The translations under genes were made by a program, and so were the position numbers. The notes under the pieces were generated by a model. That model was given only the letters and a program-made list of their open reading frames with translations. It made no database searches and was not told the DNA's origin. From Verrucomicrobia bacterium UBA1731 (GTDB lineage: Bacteria > Verrucomicrobiota > Kiritimatiellia > RFP12 > UBA1067): DNA of 11,205 bases. This document shows, piece after piece, positions 9,937 through 11,205 of the stretch; the first letter of the stretch is position 1, and each line of letters begins with the position of its first letter. The stretch is from positions 1 through 11,205 of the forward strand of contig DCIH01000056.1 in the NCBI GenBank assembly GCA_002317575.1. The letters are read 5' to 3'.

Positions 9937-10689
9937 TCACAGGCACTTGACCTGCGGCTTGTACTTCGCGAGGTACTGGGCGTTCTTCTCGTCGCCGCCC
10001 GGCGCGTTCGCCGAGTTCCACACCGGCGGCACGATGCCGCGCTCGACGCACTGGCGGCACGTCTCGATCTCGAGCAAGTGCGCGATCGTGAAGTCCACCA
10101 CGTTCGAGACGGGGCCGATCGGCGTGGTCATCCCGGGCACGTGCACGATGGCGTCGCCCACGGGGTTGTAGTCGTCGATGCACACGTCCGCGTAGTCAAA
10201 GAGGTTCTTGCCGTTCGGATGGCGGATGAAGTGGTCCTTCGGCATCTCGTTCTGCCAGTAGCTTGACGCGACGGCGATGATCTTGCAGCCGCGCTTCCTG
10301 CACTCCTCGGCGGCGTCGATCGTCGCGGGGTTGATGCCGATGTTGTGGAAGAAGAGCACCACGTCGCCCGGCTGGGGGTCGTAGTACTTGATGATGGACG
10401 CGCCGAAGTTGACGGTGCGCTCCAGGGCGAGGTACTTGAGCGCCTGGTTGAACACCGAAAGCGCCGTCTCCATCATCGGGTTGATGTTCGCGAGACCGCC
10501 CGCGCGGAAGAACATCTCGCCCATCGCGAGCGTGGTGTGTCCGCCGCCCGCGTAGACGTTGATGAGCTTGTCCGCCGCGATGGCGTCCGCCATCAGCGTG
10601 GCGGCCGCCTTGATGTTCGCTTCCTGCTTTTCCGCGACTTCGCGGATGTTCTTCACCGCGGCGTCAATATACCCAAAATCGTTCAACAT
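9937..10689 (-). CDS. SIS-domain protein, UPF0309 type
   Basis: 250 residues, the usual length of UPF0309 proteins, which are single-SIS-domain proteins presumed to bind phosphosugars (isomerase or related activity; the exact reaction is not established). The whole length matches the family pattern: 'AAALMADAI'-like helix (28-38), 'VYAGGGH' (45-51) at the first loop, 'FFRAGGLANINPM' (60-72), 'PGDVVLFF' (107-114), 'RHPNGKNLFDYADVCIDD' (156-173), 'GPVSNV' (192-197) and 'PPVWNSANAPGGDEKN' (221-236). The second phosphate-loop, normally Ser-rich (SNSGRN-like in relatives), reads 'HNIGIN' (115-120) here and lacks the serines. A strong AGGAGG (10700-10695) sits five bases before the ATG, which fixes the start. 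Cytoplasmic; no signal peptide. The upstream gene is 158 bp away across a REP pair, so an operon is uncertain. Confidence 0.88.
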   Translation of the reverse strand: MLNDFGYIDAAVKNIREVAEKQEANIKAAATLMADAIAADKLINVYAGGGHTTLAMGEMFFRAGGLANINPMMETALSVFNQALKYLALERTVNFGASIIKYYDPQPGDVVLFFHNIGINPATIDAAEECRKRGCKIIAVASSYWQNEMPKDHFIRHPNGKNLFDYADVCIDDYNPVGDAIVHVPGMTTPIGPVSNVVDFTIAHLLEIETCRQCVERGIVPPVWNSANAPGGDEKNAQYLAKYKPQVKCL

Positions 10690-10694
10690 GTTTT

Positions 10695-10700
10695 CCTCCT
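10695..10700 (-). promoter_or_regulatory. Shine-Dalgarno of the SIS gene
   Basis: A full AGGAGG on the minus strand, with the five-base spacer AAAAC before the ATG at 10689. It confirms the chosen start and contrasts with the absent site before the giant gene. Confidence 0.85.
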
Positions 10701-10718
10701 AATCATCCGACACATCCA

Positions 10719-10746
10719 TGCGGCGCCCGCGGCGCGGTCGCCCTAC
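10719..10746 (-). repeat. REP element, Z class, copy 3 (diverged)
   Basis: GTAG on the minus strand at 10746-10743. The stem reads GGCGACCGCG-C-CGCGGGCGCC, with an A/G mismatch at exactly the position where the other Z copies have G/A. It lies 30 nt upstream of the SIS start and pairs with the Y REP at 10787. Confidence 0.8.
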
Positions 10747-10786
10747 CATCGCACCGACCCAACCCAAGGCGGGCGCACCAACATAG

Positions 10787-10814
10787 GTAGGGCGGGCGCG
10801 CCGCGCACGCCGTC
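10787..10814 (+). repeat. REP element, Y class, copy 5 (diverged)
   Basis: GTAG at 10787-10790. It differs from the other Y copies by a C-to-A change that breaks one stem pair and by its last base. It lies 33 nt beyond the stop of the serine hydrolase gene. Between this and the Z copy at 10719-10746 is a 40-nt spacer sharing a 33-nt core (10754-10786) with the spacers at 9792-9824 and 9863-9895. Confidence 0.8.
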
Positions 10815-10847
10815 GTCCATTCCATTCCAGTTCTAACCCCTAACTCC

Positions 10848-11205
10848 TCACTTTGTGCGGCCGGTGTAGGCGTCGAGCGACTTGTCCTGCGCGGCCTTGA
10901 AGAACTTCTGCGCGGCCTCTTCGCGCGCGCCGTCCCACGGACGCGGACCGCCCGTGAGCTGCACCGCCCAGAGCTTGAGCTGCTTCTTGTGCCAGTTGAC
11001 CTGGCAGTTCGTGCCCCACGCGCCGCCGTGGCCGAACCAGCTGTCCTCGTTGTCCTCCTGCGGCGCGCCCAGGCCGAGCGAGTAGCCGTCGTCCACGTTC
11101 TCCTTGTTCCAGTGGCTCTTCGTGCCCTTCGGACGCGTCGCCTTCGCGAGGATGCCCTTCACCGTCTCCTCCTTGAGGACGCGCACGCCGTTCTCGCCGA
11201 CGCCG
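10848..11205 (-). CDS. Beta-lactamase-fold serine hydrolase, C-terminal fragment (5' end outside window)
   Basis: About 118 residues are visible, ending at TGA 10850-10848; the frame is open to the right edge, so the start and the catalytic S-x-x-K are outside. 'DGYSLGLGA' followed by 'WFGHGGAWGTNCQVNW' matches the C-terminal part of the Beta-lactamase family PF00144 (class C beta-lactamase-like, D,D-peptidase and esterase relatives), where the [KH]-x-G motif on the edge strand is commonly H-G-G. 'LKLWAVQLTGG' would be the next strand, and 'AREEAAQKFFKAA' the closing helix. An internal GTG at 11186 is not a likely start because the coding text continues upstream of it (GVGENG). The substrate cannot be told. 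Genes of this type are often secreted or lipoproteins; the N-terminus would show that. Confidence 0.75.
   Translation of the reverse strand, partial: GVGENGVRVLKEETVKGILAKATRPKGTKSHWNKENVDDGYSLGLGAPQEDNEDSWFGHGGAWGTNCQVNWHKKQLKLWAVQLTGGPRPWDGAREEAAQKFFKAAQDKSLDAYTGRTK

Overview
The window is GC-rich (roughly 65% by eye) and all four recognisable genes lie on the minus strand. In transcription order they are: the C-terminal end of a beta-lactamase-fold serine hydrolase (10848 to beyond 11205), a SIS-domain protein of the UPF0309 type (9937-10689), a REP-associated tyrosine transposase, RAYT (9161-9670), and one enormous secreted protein that starts at 8903 and runs off the left edge (2,967 residues visible, no stop). 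A giant secreted protein made of LamG-like, DUF2341, PA14 and divergent InlB-type modules, GC-rich GTAG-type REP elements and a RAYT gene would fit a Kiritimatiellota/Verrucomicrobiota-Lentisphaerota member, probably host- or gut-associated. This taxonomic guess is inference from protein style only.

Region 1-8903: about 80% of the window is a single gene. The protein has a signal peptide followed by a mosaic of at least 22 domains. Two short modules recur throughout: an 'EYG..P.YG' module (M, seven copies) and an Fn3-like beta-sandwich with a [FY]TNVL motif (F, five copies). Between M/F pairs sits a different lectin-like or jelly-roll domain each time: LamG-like, a carbohydrate-binding-like domain, PA14, or DUF2341 plus LamG. 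No catalytic domain is visible. A cell-surface or secreted adhesin or glycan-binding role is the most economical reading.

Region 8904-10847: the intergenic gaps hold a family of about 28-nt imperfect palindromes that begin with GTAG, the hallmark of REPs mobilised by RAYT transposases. There are two sequence classes in opposite orientations, arranged as inverted pairs (BIME-like). The RAYT gene is bracketed by two identical 68-bp direct repeats, each carrying an inverted-class REP. A further REP pair separates the SIS gene from the hydrolase gene. A perfect-class REP lies 13-34 nt beyond the stop codon of each of the three smaller genes.

Nothing shows that the four genes share a function. 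The SIS protein has a strong Shine-Dalgarno of its own, and REP clusters break the series, so the layout reads as independent genes with mobile REP/RAYT material between them. No CRISPR array, tRNA, rRNA or defence system was seen.
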